Program-made: the position numbers and the translations under genes
Assembly: GCA_001940845.1 (NCBI GenBank)
Contig: MSGV01000024.1
Span: 24,172-79,050, forward strand
Source: Christensenellaceae bacterium Phil7
GTDB lineage: Bacteria > Bacillota > Clostridia > Christensenellales > CAG-138
Direction: 5' to 3'
DNA length: 54,879 nt
Part shown: piece by piece, positions 27,301-34,077 of the stretch
Layout: each line of letters begins with the position of its first letter
Numbering within the stretch: the first letter of the stretch is position 1
Notes under the pieces: model-generated
The model's database searches: none
Seen by the model: the letters and a program-made list of their open reading frames with translations, nothing else
What the model was told of the DNA's origin: nothing

Positions 27301-28409
27301 CCATATCGCTGCCGCTTGCCAGAACCTGTCAGCTCGAATGGAATATCCTTCCCGCAAATGCGGATATCACCGATGTTGAATTCACCGTCGATGCTCCCGA
27401 TATCATCAGCGTTTCCTTTGATGGTGTCGTAACCGGCCTATCCTCCGGCGATGCTGTCGTGACCATCACCACAGCGGACGGCGGCTTCACCGATACCATA
27501 AATATCCATGTCGAGGATGAGATAGCGGTTGAAAGCATCATCATTGCCCCGGCAGAACTCATCATTCCGATCACCTCTTCCGTGACCGAGCAGCTTACAG
27601 CGAACATTCTTCCGGAGAATGCAACCGATACGAGCGTCACTTGGGCTTCCTCCAATGAGACCGTATGTACGGTCAATGCGGGCAAGCTCCGCGGCCTGTC
27701 AGCCGGTGTTGCTGAAATAACCGCAACCTCAGCAAACGGCGTTGTTGGCACCTGCACCGTTACCGTAGTACCCGCAGAGGAATTCCCCGGAATTTTCGAT
27801 CTTGAATATACCGCTCTTGACCCCCTCCCCTATTTCAATGGAGAGGTCGGCATCGGCATCGGCTACGGTACTCCAATCTATTATCAAAGAAGTACCTATT
27901 CCGGAAGCATGACCTATACCTATGCAGTCGGCTATAGCTACAATGCAGAAGGCGGCGAGACCATTCGCTTCCGCACCAATTGGTATAACGATGAAAATAC
28001 GGATGAAAACAGAGTGGATACCTATCTTACCCTATTCAATTCGGCAGGCGAAATTCTCGCTTATAATGATGACGCTTCGGGTAACAGCCCATTCAGCACC
28101 TTGGAATACACCTTTACCGAGGCAGGCACATACTATTTCATAGTTGCTCCATATAACTTCCAAAGCGCAGCGGGCCATGGGCTAATACAGATCATTGCGG
28201 AGGATATCAGTCCCGAGATCATTCCCGGAGATATCGATGGCGATGGAAGCGTCAATATGGCCGATGCTGTGCTGGCAGCGCGGCATGTGATGGGGCTCAT
28301 CACCCTTAATGATGAGCAGCTCCTTGCCGCAAATGTCAATGATGATGCGATCATCAATTTCAATGATGTCGTGCTCATACTGCGTATGGCAGCTGAATAT
28401 AATCCATGA
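24372..28409 (+). CDS. Large secreted Ig-like/adhesin protein with cohesin-like and dockerin domains
   Basis: 1345 residues, start ATG 24372 after AAAGGAG. Signal peptide 1-24 (ends ATA|E). A block of four parts occurs twice. The parts are: a jelly-roll-like module opening LDEALNKEGGILHFEP; two BIG2-type Ig domains; and a PPC-like beta domain with YNDD and TYYFIVAPY. Copy 1 spans about 35-475 and copy 2 about 830-1280. Between them lie a cohesin-like domain (about 502-645; EARAGETFSVTVMLNN, LDMDITYDPSILTYIS, PGSISIL) and a choice-of-anchor-J/MAM-like domain (about 658-816; WDFESDPFADGWTAVD...). The C-terminal dockerin (about 1284-1345) has a canonical first loop DIDGDG. In the second loop (NVNDDA) the first ligand Asp is Asn. 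Probably a surface adhesin or scaffold. No cell-wall anchor motif is present. The substrate bound is unknown. Confidence 0.88.
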   Translation: MKKTLALLMALLMMLPICVIPATAETAPVPTAAATLDEALNKEGGILHFEPIGDHTFVIDDDCAKSNNQNVSNSAAAVLVQGIDTTVEKVLHLKYKVSSESNWDKFQIYIDGASVFNDSGDKSSTWLNADIIIPAGTEEIKLAYTKDGSGDRFSDTVWIDDVYASEYVSVSGVQFNQDSISLDINASQHLDWTVLPEDSANKAVSFASSDTSIVTVTGAGVASGVGEGDAVITITTAEGEFTDTIDVHVNPPIPVTEVILTPDEITIPVIDSYYFQLTAEVLPENATFSTVTWSSSDPTILAVSSAGMLKGVAPGTAEAIAITPEGIEGRCTVTVLSQEDYPGVLDLSFTEINALPYADTDIALGNGDGELILFKKTASASPIVAYAVGYSFTAAAGQQVCFRSDWPNDEHNDSEKLDTYMVLVDSEGNILAYNDDDPNNRPYSMITHSFNDSGVYYIAIIPYFNTKSGIIRFYAEDATPEETPIPSNEPITPTQEPITSAPNSAVFTYNDIEARAGETFSVTVMLNNYHNDCNYLDMDITYDPSILTYISHTGGTFYTEAYSASIIPEAPGSISANFYGGDDEWSGEELPIYVIGPCSIVTITFRVNDDASGTTSLGFDVNWYEDGDEEPLEYSVLPGSISILNSSTPAPETPEPVQGITWDFESDPFADGWTAVDANDDTYSWEWKYGISALPAHGGSGIVASFSCINGIVGDISPDNWLISPSFIAGNSLSFFMRGLDYTYYMDPVGIYITTDGGQTWSDEIAYFVCEPYYVQQTIDLSAYAGQAVQLAFRHYNVFGQYAIGIDDVTAIGACEAPETPTPVLPTPQPAGSLDDALNIEGGTLHFEPEGNYTFIVEESWAKSNNQGIDSSEAIIQVQNYDFSMGAVLRFKYKVSSERTYDKLQVKADNNLLFQESGAQAEDWISGSVVIPAGTQIVRFVYRKDISGANGDDTAWLDDIEIGELIPVTGVEFTQDAISLPLARTCQLEWNILPANADITDVEFTVDAPDIISVSFDGVVTGLSSGDAVVTITTADGGFTDTINIHVEDEIAVESIIIAPAELIIPITSSVTEQLTANILPENATDTSVTWASSNETVCTVNAGKLRGLSAGVAEITATSANGVVGTCTVTVVPAEEFPGIFDLEYTALDPLPYFNGEVGIGIGYGTPIYYQRSTYSGSMTYTYAVGYSYNAEGGETIRFRTNWYNDENTDENRVDTYLTLFNSAGEILAYNDDASGNSPFSTLEYTFTEAGTYYFIVAPYNFQSAAGHGLIQIIAEDISPEIIPGDIDGDGSVNMADAVLAARHVMGLITLNDEQLLAANVNDDAIINFNDVVLILRMAAEYNP
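24474..28200 (+). repeat. Duplicated four-domain block inside the Ig-like gene
   Basis: The block at about 24474-25800 recurs at about 26864-28190 (LDEALNKEGG / LDDALNIEGG; GVQFNQDSISL / GVEFTQDAISL; EVLPENATFSTVTW / NILPENATDTSVTW). The cohesin-like and anchor-J-like domains lie between the copies. Confidence 0.85.
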
Positions 28410-28473
28410 TTTCTTCAATTTCCCCACGTATGCCTGATCCGATAACATTCGATCATCGCAGGGCATAAAACAG

Positions 28474-28505
28474 CACCCGAACATTCCATAAGGACCGTTC
28501 GGGTG
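28474..28505. terminator. Bidirectional terminator
   Basis: CACCCGAAC (28474-28482) pairs perfectly with GTTCGGGTG (28497-28505). TTCGTTATTT follows on the plus strand and CTGTTTTAT on the minus strand, so it can serve both convergent genes. Confidence 0.75.
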
Positions 28506-28572
28506 TTCGTTATTTATACATTATGCTTCTGATCGATCCATCAACGGATCATATTTTGAAGCTATTGCTCGA

Positions 28573-28899
28573 TCAATTTCCGCTGCCCTGGGTATTGGTC
28601 ACCTCATCGGTAGCTTCGGGAGTCTCGCTGGCATCCGGATTCTGAGATACATCTTCAGTAGGCTCGTCGGTTGCTTCCATTCCGGGTGTTGGCGTGATCT
28701 TCTTGATGGCTGAATCAGTAGAGCCTTCATGCCTGTTATTGTTGGGAACCGGAGTCTGAGTCGGTTTGTTGGTATCAATAACACGATTATTTTCCGGATC
28801 CGGCGTGGGTTTCAAATTTTCCTGCTTTTTGCATCCGGCAAAGACCGCCATCACAAGGACGAGTGCAAGTGCAATGCAAAAAACCCGCTTTATTTTCAT
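28573..28899 (-). CDS. Small Pro/Thr-rich lipoprotein
   Basis: 108 residues, start ATG 28899 after GAGGAAA. Signal peptide with lipobox VFAGC (Cys at about 22). The mature part is low-complexity, rich in Pro, Thr, Asn, Asp and Glu (TPTPGMEATDEPTED and similar), with no folded domain visible. It could be a lipid-anchored spacer or stalk through the wall. Function unknown. It has its own promoter at 28964 and converges on the large dockerin gene. Confidence 0.75.
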   Translation of the reverse strand: MKIKRVFCIALALVLVMAVFAGCKKQENLKPTPDPENNRVIDTNKPTQTPVPNNNRHEGSTDSAIKKITPTPGMEATDEPTEDVSQNPDASETPEATDEVTNTQGSGN

Positions 28900-28963
28900 A
28901 GCTTTTCCTCTCTTTCATCGAGTTAATTTTTGCCGGGACATCATAATCCATCCCTGCGCTCCA

Positions 28964-28992
28964 ATTATATCATCCTTATTTGATTTTGTCCA
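28964..28992 (-). promoter_or_regulatory. Promoter of the small lipoprotein gene
   Basis: On the minus strand TGGACA (28992-28987), 17 bp, TATAAT (28969-28964). Confidence 0.6.
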
Positions 28993-29657
28993 TAGGTAAT
29001 AAAGAAATAATTATTGATAAGAATTTTTTCCTTTCCAAAGCTACCATCATAAATATGGATTAATCATTTATAATCTTTCTGCTGAAACGGAGGCAGGCAT
29101 GAGAAAGCGAACCCTATTTTGCTTGTATCCGAAATTATGAATTCTGTTTCCTCTTTAATTGTTTTTACGTTTAAATTATTGATCTGCCAAATGCATTTAT
29201 CTCATAAGCAAATCGATCGGGTTTCAGGATTTCCCCAAAGAAGCAGACCGAATTTTGTGCAAATATAGTAAATTTTTTACTTATTACTTCGAGAAGCAGT
29301 TCATAAAGTTTTCCACAGTAAAAACGCAAAGTTATCCACATTATCCACATAGTTATCCACTTTATTTTTGAAAAGTTGCGTTTTCGATGTGGACAATCCT
29401 GTGGAATTCTGTTGATAACCTGCAAATTATATTGTCGAACAGCTATTGACTTTTATGCCGAATTGTGCTGACTGTTTATTTTTAACAGCCACTTTCCGTC
29501 AATTTGAGCAAGATGGAATCAAAAAACACAATATTTTTTCCCAAAAGCAGAATTCCTCTTCTCAGCAGGATTTGAATTTCGCATCGCTTAACTTGCTATG
29601 CCCCATCGATAAAGAAATCGGGGATAATTTATATTTGCATTTCGTCCGTTTATTGCC
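28993..29657. other. Gene-free AT-rich stretch containing a DnaA-box cluster
   Basis: This is most of the longest gene-free stretch in the window (28900-29766). The short ORFs in it have no ribosome-binding site or family resemblance. The notable content is the DnaA-box cluster at 29309-29418 flanked by A/T-rich runs such as 29262-29284. Confidence 0.6.
29309..29418. promoter_or_regulatory. DnaA-box cluster, candidate replication origin
   Basis: Plus-strand boxes: TTTTCCACA (29309), TTATCCACA (29332), TTATCCACA (29341, directly abutting) and TTATCCACT (29353). Minus-strand boxes: TTGTCCACA (29396-29388), AATTCCACA (29408-29400) and TTATCAACA (29418-29410). A perfect 9-bp inverted repeat AAAACGCAA (29321-29329) / TTGCGTTTT (29376-29384) encloses the three central boxes. 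Two boxes match the consensus exactly. This fits oriC, or a DnaA-titrating site. Confidence 0.65.
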
Positions 29658-29686
29658 TTGACAAGCGCAGCAGGTGACTGTAAAAT
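29658..29686 (+). promoter_or_regulatory. Promoter of crt-hbd
   Basis: TTGACA (29658-29663), 17 bp, TAAAAT (29681-29686), 80 bp before the crt start. Confidence 0.65.
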
Positions 29687-29766
29687 TGCACATGATAAGG
29701 GGAATTTTTCGATTTTCCTTTTTAATTATCAAGAATTGATCTCGAAAGGAAGTTGGCGGTGCATTC

Positions 29767-30567
29767 ATGCCGCCAAAGGGCAAGGCTTTGCAGAACACAA
29801 TAGTATTTGAAAAGAGCGGTCATATCGGAATACTGACGATCAACCGTCCTGAAGCACTGAACGCCATCAATTCCGATCTGCTCGATAAATTATTTGAGCA
29901 AATCACCGTTATTGCGGCTGATAAGGAGCTGCGCTGCCTGATAATGACCGGCAGCGGGAAGGCATTTGTAGCAGGCGCGGATATAGGCGAAATGAGCGGG
30001 CTCAGCCGTGAGCAGAGCTATCAATTTGGCATCAAAGGGCATAAGACCTTCTGCGCAATTGAAGCCCTCGATATTCCCGTCATCGCTGCGGTGAATGGCT
30101 ATGCGCTCGGAGGAGGATGCGAGCTTGCACTATGCGCAGATATTCGCATTGCAAGCGAGCGTGCCAAATTTGCTCAGCCCGAGGTCAGCCTTGGAATCAC
30201 TCCCGGCTTCGGCGGCACACAGCGGCTCGTGCGTACCATTAGCCAGGCAAATGCTATGGAGATGATCATGACCGGACGCACCTATTCCGCTCAGGAAGCC
30301 TTTGAAATGGGGCTTGTATCCAGGGTCGTTCCAGGCGATGCACTTATGGATGAAGCAATGAAGCTTGCATCCGCTATCGCTGCCAATGCACCTGTAGCGG
30401 TTCGCGCATCGAAAAAGGCGATGCGAATAAAGTATGATAGATTTCTCCACGCCGATCTTGAGGCCGAAGCCAGACTGTTTTCCTCATGCTTTGAAACCGA
30501 GGATCAGCGCATGGCCATGGGCGCATTTGTCAGCAAAAGCCCAAAATCCGAATTCATCGGCAAATAA
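29767..30567 (+). CDS. crt: Enoyl-CoA hydratase / crotonase
   Basis: 266 residues, start ATG 29767; the nearest ribosome-binding-like AAAGGAAG is rather far upstream, so the start is less certain than most. Crotonase fold: oxyanion-hole segments AFVAGADIGEM and GYALGGGCELALCADIRIAS. Both catalytic Glu positions are present (CELAL, and QPEVSLGITPGFGGTQRL). It hydrates crotonyl-CoA to 3-hydroxybutyryl-CoA, or the reverse in butyrate formation. hbd follows after 63 bp. Thiolase and butyryl-CoA dehydrogenase/Etf genes are not here, so the full pathway is not shown by this window. Confidence 0.92.
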   Translation: MPPKGKALQNTIVFEKSGHIGILTINRPEALNAINSDLLDKLFEQITVIAADKELRCLIMTGSGKAFVAGADIGEMSGLSREQSYQFGIKGHKTFCAIEALDIPVIAAVNGYALGGGCELALCADIRIASERAKFAQPEVSLGITPGFGGTQRLVRTISQANAMEMIMTGRTYSAQEAFEMGLVSRVVPGDALMDEAMKLASAIAANAPVAVRASKKAMRIKYDRFLHADLEAEARLFSSCFETEDQRMAMGAFVSKSPKSEFIGK

Positions 30568-30630
30568 ATTCCACTATATTTAAAATACTATTACTATGCT
30601 CGGCGGATATCCGCCCGGAAAGGAAACCAA

Positions 30631-31488
30631 ATGAGTATAAAGAATGTTTTCATCATCGGTATCGGTACTATGGGGCTTGATATTGCCCAGGTATTTGCAT
30701 CGCACGGTTTTGCCGTATGCGCCTATGCAAGGAGCGAAGCAAGCCTTGATCGAGCTAAAGCAAAGATCAATGGCACACTCAGCAAGCGTGTAGCCCGCGG
30801 CAAGATGACTCAAGATGAAATGGATTTCATCCTCCATAACATCGACTGGGAAACCGACTATAATAAGCTCGATAGGGCCGATCTCGTCATCGAAGCCGTT
30901 GCCGAGGATTCCTCCGTCAAGCACGAAATCTATGATCAGATCGAAGCACTCTGCCCCGAGCGCACGATCATAGCAACCAACACAAGCTCCATATCCATTA
31001 CCGAACTTGCCGCCTACACCACCCGCCCCGATCGTTTCATCGGTATGCATTTCTTTAATCCTGCAACCGTTATGAAGCTCATTGAGCTCATTCGCGGAAT
31101 GAATACTTCGGATGAAACCTTCAATGCCATTGAAGAGCTTTGCCGCGAAATCGGCAAGGAGCCCGTTGAGGTCAGCGAATGCCCCGGCTTTGTGGTCAAC
31201 CGCATCCTGATCCCAATGATAAACGAAGCGTGCTTCATCGTTCAGGATGGTGTTGCAAGCATTCAGGATGTTGATACAGCTATGAAGCTTGGCGCAAACC
31301 ACCCAATGGGACCGCTTGCACTTGGCGACCTGATCGGTCTCGATGTCTGTCTCGCTATAATGGATACCATGTTCAACGAGACTCATGACAGCAAGTTCCG
31401 CGCATGCCCGCTGCTCAGGAAGATGGTGCGTGCGAAGCTTCTGGGCAAGAAAACCGGCAGGGGCTTCTATGACTACAGCGCAAAATAA
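30631..31488 (+). CDS. hbd: 3-hydroxybutyryl-CoA dehydrogenase
   Basis: 285 residues, start ATG 30631, 6 nt after AAAGGA. N-terminal Rossmann domain with GIGTMG (10-15). The catalytic region reads IGMHFFNPATVMKLIELI. The C-terminal helical domain has GFVVNRILIPMINEA and ANHPMGPLALGDLIGLD, typical of Hbd. It is NAD(P)H-dependent and interconverts acetoacetyl-CoA and 3-hydroxybutyryl-CoA. It pairs with crt in the same transcript. Confidence 0.95.
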   Translation: MSIKNVFIIGIGTMGLDIAQVFASHGFAVCAYARSEASLDRAKAKINGTLSKRVARGKMTQDEMDFILHNIDWETDYNKLDRADLVIEAVAEDSSVKHEIYDQIEALCPERTIIATNTSSISITELAAYTTRPDRFIGMHFFNPATVMKLIELIRGMNTSDETFNAIEELCREIGKEPVEVSECPGFVVNRILIPMINEACFIVQDGVASIQDVDTAMKLGANHPMGPLALGDLIGLDVCLAIMDTMFNETHDSKFRACPLLRKMVRAKLLGKKTGRGFYDYSAK

Positions 31489-31523
31489 ACTTCTATCAGG
31501 CTTATAACCGAAAAACATATGGG

Positions 31524-31552
31524 GCCGATCAGATTTAAAAGCTGACCGGCCT
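31524..31552. terminator. Terminator between hbd and the pst operon end
   Basis: GGCCGATCAG (31524-31533) and CTGACCGGCC (31543-31552) form a 10-bp stem with one mismatch. TCTCTATTT follows on plus and CATATGTTTTT on minus, so it probably works both ways. Confidence 0.7.
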
Positions 31553-31573
31553 CTCTATTTACAGTTCATTATA

Positions 31574-32563
31574 CTATTTTGGGGCAGCATCCTCATTTAC
31601 GCTTAATGCAAGGATGACGGCACCAAGTATTTCTCCATCCGATTCGATGCGGCTTATATTGAATTGATACATGGAATCATTCCTCCGTGCAAGGAGTTCG
31701 CTATGACCATCCTTCATCGCGCTCTGAATTGCATTGCTCATATCATTTCCACGATCCACCGATAGGAAATCGCTTCCCACGCAGGATGCATCCGTACCGA
31801 AAAGCCTCATTGCCGCATTATTTATGCTGAGAACATTCCATTTATCATCAAGAAGCACCAAGCCTTCCCGCATTCCTTCAATTATCTGTGAAAATTCATC
31901 CGTATTCTTCCTCAGCTCCTGCATCTGCGCCGCTATCTGCTTGCGCTGACGATTCAGCCTGTTCAACAGGGGTGAGAACTCCTCATAGGAATCATTTTCG
32001 AGCGGATCCTCCAGATCAAGATTATTCATTGGGCTTACGATGCGCTTGGCCAGTCTGTTTGCCAGCACTGCGGAAAGTATGAGCGCAATTGCCAGCACTA
32101 TCAGAAATGGCTGAATCATTCCCACTATCAATGCGCCCACGGATGCTCTGCCAATGGACATCCTGAGCACGGTGCCATCATTCAGACGCTTTGCGCAATA
32201 CATCGTCCTTTCTAGCAGCGTAGTGGAATACCGGACACTCTCTCCGGTGCCTGCTGCCAGTGCCTCCTGTATCTCCGCGCGGTCCGCATGGCTTTCAAGG
32301 CTTTGAGCATCGGCTTGGCTATCATAAAGCACCGTTCCATCAGGAGCGATCCATGTTATGCGGTATCTGCCTGCCGGCACCTGTTCAAGATATTCAACGC
32401 CGCCCATCTCAACGGAAACTCCCGCAATGGCCAACTCATCCTTGAGCTGATTCTCCTGAATGGTTCCAAAATAGTTATACAGGCAGCCCATAATTATTAT
32501 GAAGCTTGCAAGCAGTACCGACCCCGTTACGATGAGGATCGAATTGAAGATTTTTTTAGTCAT
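31574..32563 (-). CDS. PhoR-like membrane sensor lacking the histidine kinase core
   Basis: 329 residues, start ATG 32563. Membrane helix (about 8-31), extracytoplasmic sensor domain (about 35-140, with YRITWIAPDGTVLYDS as in PhoR-type sensors) and a second helix (about 148-168). A HAMP-like/linker region (about 170-220) follows. A PAS domain (about 222-320) reads IIEGMREGLVLLDDKWNVLSINNAAMRLFG. In full-length relatives the HisKA box follows PAS. Here the protein stops at EDAAPK right after PAS, and a terminator follows. Neither phosphoacceptor His nor ATPase domain is encoded downstream in any frame. It is the last gene of the pst-phoU operon. It may sense without signalling alone, or be decaying. 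Confidence 0.85.
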   Translation of the reverse strand: MTKKIFNSILIVTGSVLLASFIIIMGCLYNYFGTIQENQLKDELAIAGVSVEMGGVEYLEQVPAGRYRITWIAPDGTVLYDSQADAQSLESHADRAEIQEALAAGTGESVRYSTTLLERTMYCAKRLNDGTVLRMSIGRASVGALIVGMIQPFLIVLAIALILSAVLANRLAKRIVSPMNNLDLEDPLENDSYEEFSPLLNRLNRQRKQIAAQMQELRKNTDEFSQIIEGMREGLVLLDDKWNVLSINNAAMRLFGTDASCVGSDFLSVDRGNDMSNAIQSAMKDGHSELLARRNDSMYQFNISRIESDGEILGAVILALSVNEDAAPK

Positions 32564-32599
32564 ATGTTACCCCCGTCGATTGTGTCGCTGCACCATGCC

Positions 32600-33244
32600 T
32601 CATTCCGCTATATGCACGCCCGTGATCGAAAAGATTACCCATTCGGCAATATTCACTGCATGATCACCGATGCGCTCAAAGTATTTCGCAATCATCAGCA
32701 GATCGAGTGCGCATTCGCCATTCGCAGGATCTTTGGCTATCCTGTCTATCAGCCTATGCTTGACCTGCTCAAAATAATCATCCACAATATCATCGTCCGC
32801 GATGACCTTCTCTGCAAGCGCAGTATCGCGCTTAACATAAGCATCAATGCTGCCTGTCACCATCTTTATCGTCGCTTCTGCCATTCCCTGAAGGGTTCCG
32901 CCATTCTCCATGCAGCTTCCATCAAGGAACGGGATTATTTCCGAAATATCCTCTGCCTGATCACCTATTCGCTCCATATCCGTGATGATCTTCAGAGCCG
33001 CAGATATTTGGCGCAGATCAGTCGCCACGGGCTGCTGCTGTAGCAGCAGCTTCAAGCACATGGATTCGATCGTGCGCTCCTTCTGATCTATCTCCGAATC
33101 AAGCTGTGCAACCCTTTCTGAAAGCTTCGCGTCGCGCTCAGCCAATGCTTTTGCAACCAATGCTATAACATCCTCACAAAGCGCACCCATATGAACCATC
33201 TCTCTGTTGAGCTGAGACAATTGCTCATCAAAACGACTCCTCAT
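32600..33244 (-). CDS. phoU: Phosphate transport regulator PhoU
   Basis: 214 residues, ATG 33244 overlapping the pstB stop as TAATG. Two PhoU helical repeats are visible. The first has DSEIDQKERTIESMCLKLLLQQQPVATDLRQISAALKI-type helices and the second contains YFERIGDHAVNIAEWVIF. The conserved metal-binding ERIGDQAEDI and ERIGDHAVNI motifs are both present. PhoU links the Pst transporter to PhoR to damp the phosphate response. The PhoR-like neighbour here lacks its kinase. Confidence 0.96.
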   Translation of the reverse strand: MRSRFDEQLSQLNREMVHMGALCEDVIALVAKALAERDAKLSERVAQLDSEIDQKERTIESMCLKLLLQQQPVATDLRQISAALKIITDMERIGDQAEDISEIIPFLDGSCMENGGTLQGMAEATIKMVTGSIDAYVKRDTALAEKVIADDDIVDDYFEQVKHRLIDRIAKDPANGECALDLLMIAKYFERIGDHAVNIAEWVIFSITGVHIAE

Positions 33245-33999
33245 TATCCAAACCTCCCCGTAATATAGTCCTCCGTTCTCTTATCCCTGGGTTTAGAGAA
33301 CATCTCCTCGGTGTTACCATATTCAACAAGCTCACCAAGCAGGAAAAATGCTGTATTATCCGAAATGCGGACAGCCTGCTGCATGTTATGAGTAACTATG
33401 ACTATAGTATACTGCTCTTTGAGCTGCATTGCAAGCTCTTCTATTTTTGAAGTTGAGATCGGGTCAAGTGCACTCGTCGGCTCATCCATCAGCAATACAT
33501 CGGGCTCAACAGCAAGAGCTCGGGCTATACACAGCCTTTGCTGCTGTCCACCCGAAAGTCCCAAGGCGTTCTTTTTGAGGCGATCCTTTACTTCATCCCA
33601 AATAGCCGCATCCCGGAGAGAGCGTTCAACTATATCATCCAGCTTCGCCCTGTTTCTGATGCCATGTGTACGCGGACCATAGGCGATATTATCATAGATG
33701 CTCATCGGAAAAGGGTTAGGCTTTTGAAATACCATTCCAATATTCTTTCGCAGCTCTGTAACATCTGTGGATGAATCAAATATATCAACATCATTATATT
33801 TTACGCTGCCCGTGACCTTAACCCCCTGAATGAGATCGTTCATTCGATTCAGTGTCTTTAAAAATGTGGATTTTCCGCAGCCGGAGGGGCCGATCAAAGC
33901 TGTGATACTCTTCTCAGGTATCTCTATATTGATATCCTTCAGCGCCTGATGATTGCCATACCAGAGGCAAAGATCCTGTACCGAAATAATGTTGCTCAT
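33244..33999 (-). CDS. pstB: Phosphate ABC transporter ATP-binding protein PstB
   Basis: 251 residues, start ATG 33999 after AGGAGGAAAAAAG. Walker [10 protein letters not shown] (Lys43), Q-loop in [15 protein letters not shown], signature [15 protein letters not shown], Walker [13 protein letters not shown] and H-loop IVTHN are all intact. It powers PstCA-mediated phosphate uptake. Directly upstream lies a degenerate second copy of its own start region (34015-34077). Confidence 0.97.
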   Translation of the reverse strand: MSNIISVQDLCLWYGNHQALKDINIEIPEKSITALIGPSGCGKSTFLKTLNRMNDLIQGVKVTGSVKYNDVDIFDSSTDVTELRKNIGMVFQKPNPFPMSIYDNIAYGPRTHGIRNRAKLDDIVERSLRDAAIWDEVKDRLKKNALGLSGGQQQRLCIARALAVEPDVLLMDEPTSALDPISTSKIEELAMQLKEQYTIVIVTHNMQQAVRISDNTAFFLLGELVEYGNTEEMFSKPRDKRTEDYITGRFG

Positions 34000-34014
34000 A
34001 GTTCTTTTTTCCTC

Positions 34015-34077
34015 CTAAATCGCATTATGGGCTATTTGCCGCAGGCATAGCTTCCGCATTGAAATAATATTGCTCAT
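34015..34077 (-). pseudogene. Vestigial duplicate of the pstB start
   Basis: On the minus strand ATG (34077-34075) opens a 20-codon ORF, MSNIISMRKLCLRQIAHNAI, ending in TAG at 34015. It aligns residue for residue with the start of PstB ([20 protein letters not shown]). Even the ribosome-binding regions match: AGGAGAAAAAAGGAACT here, AGGAGGAAAAAAGAACT before pstB. The ATG overlaps the pstA stop as ATGA, so this is probably the original pstB start position, left behind after a tandem duplication. Confidence 0.75.

Noticed and set aside
29446-29661. 71-codon ORF beside the DnaA boxes
   Set aside because: No ribosome-binding site, low-complexity composition, and it lies in the region best explained as non-coding.
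29767-31488. A complete butyrate pathway
   Set aside because: Only crt and hbd are present; thiolase, butyryl-CoA dehydrogenase, Etf and the terminal enzyme are not in the window.
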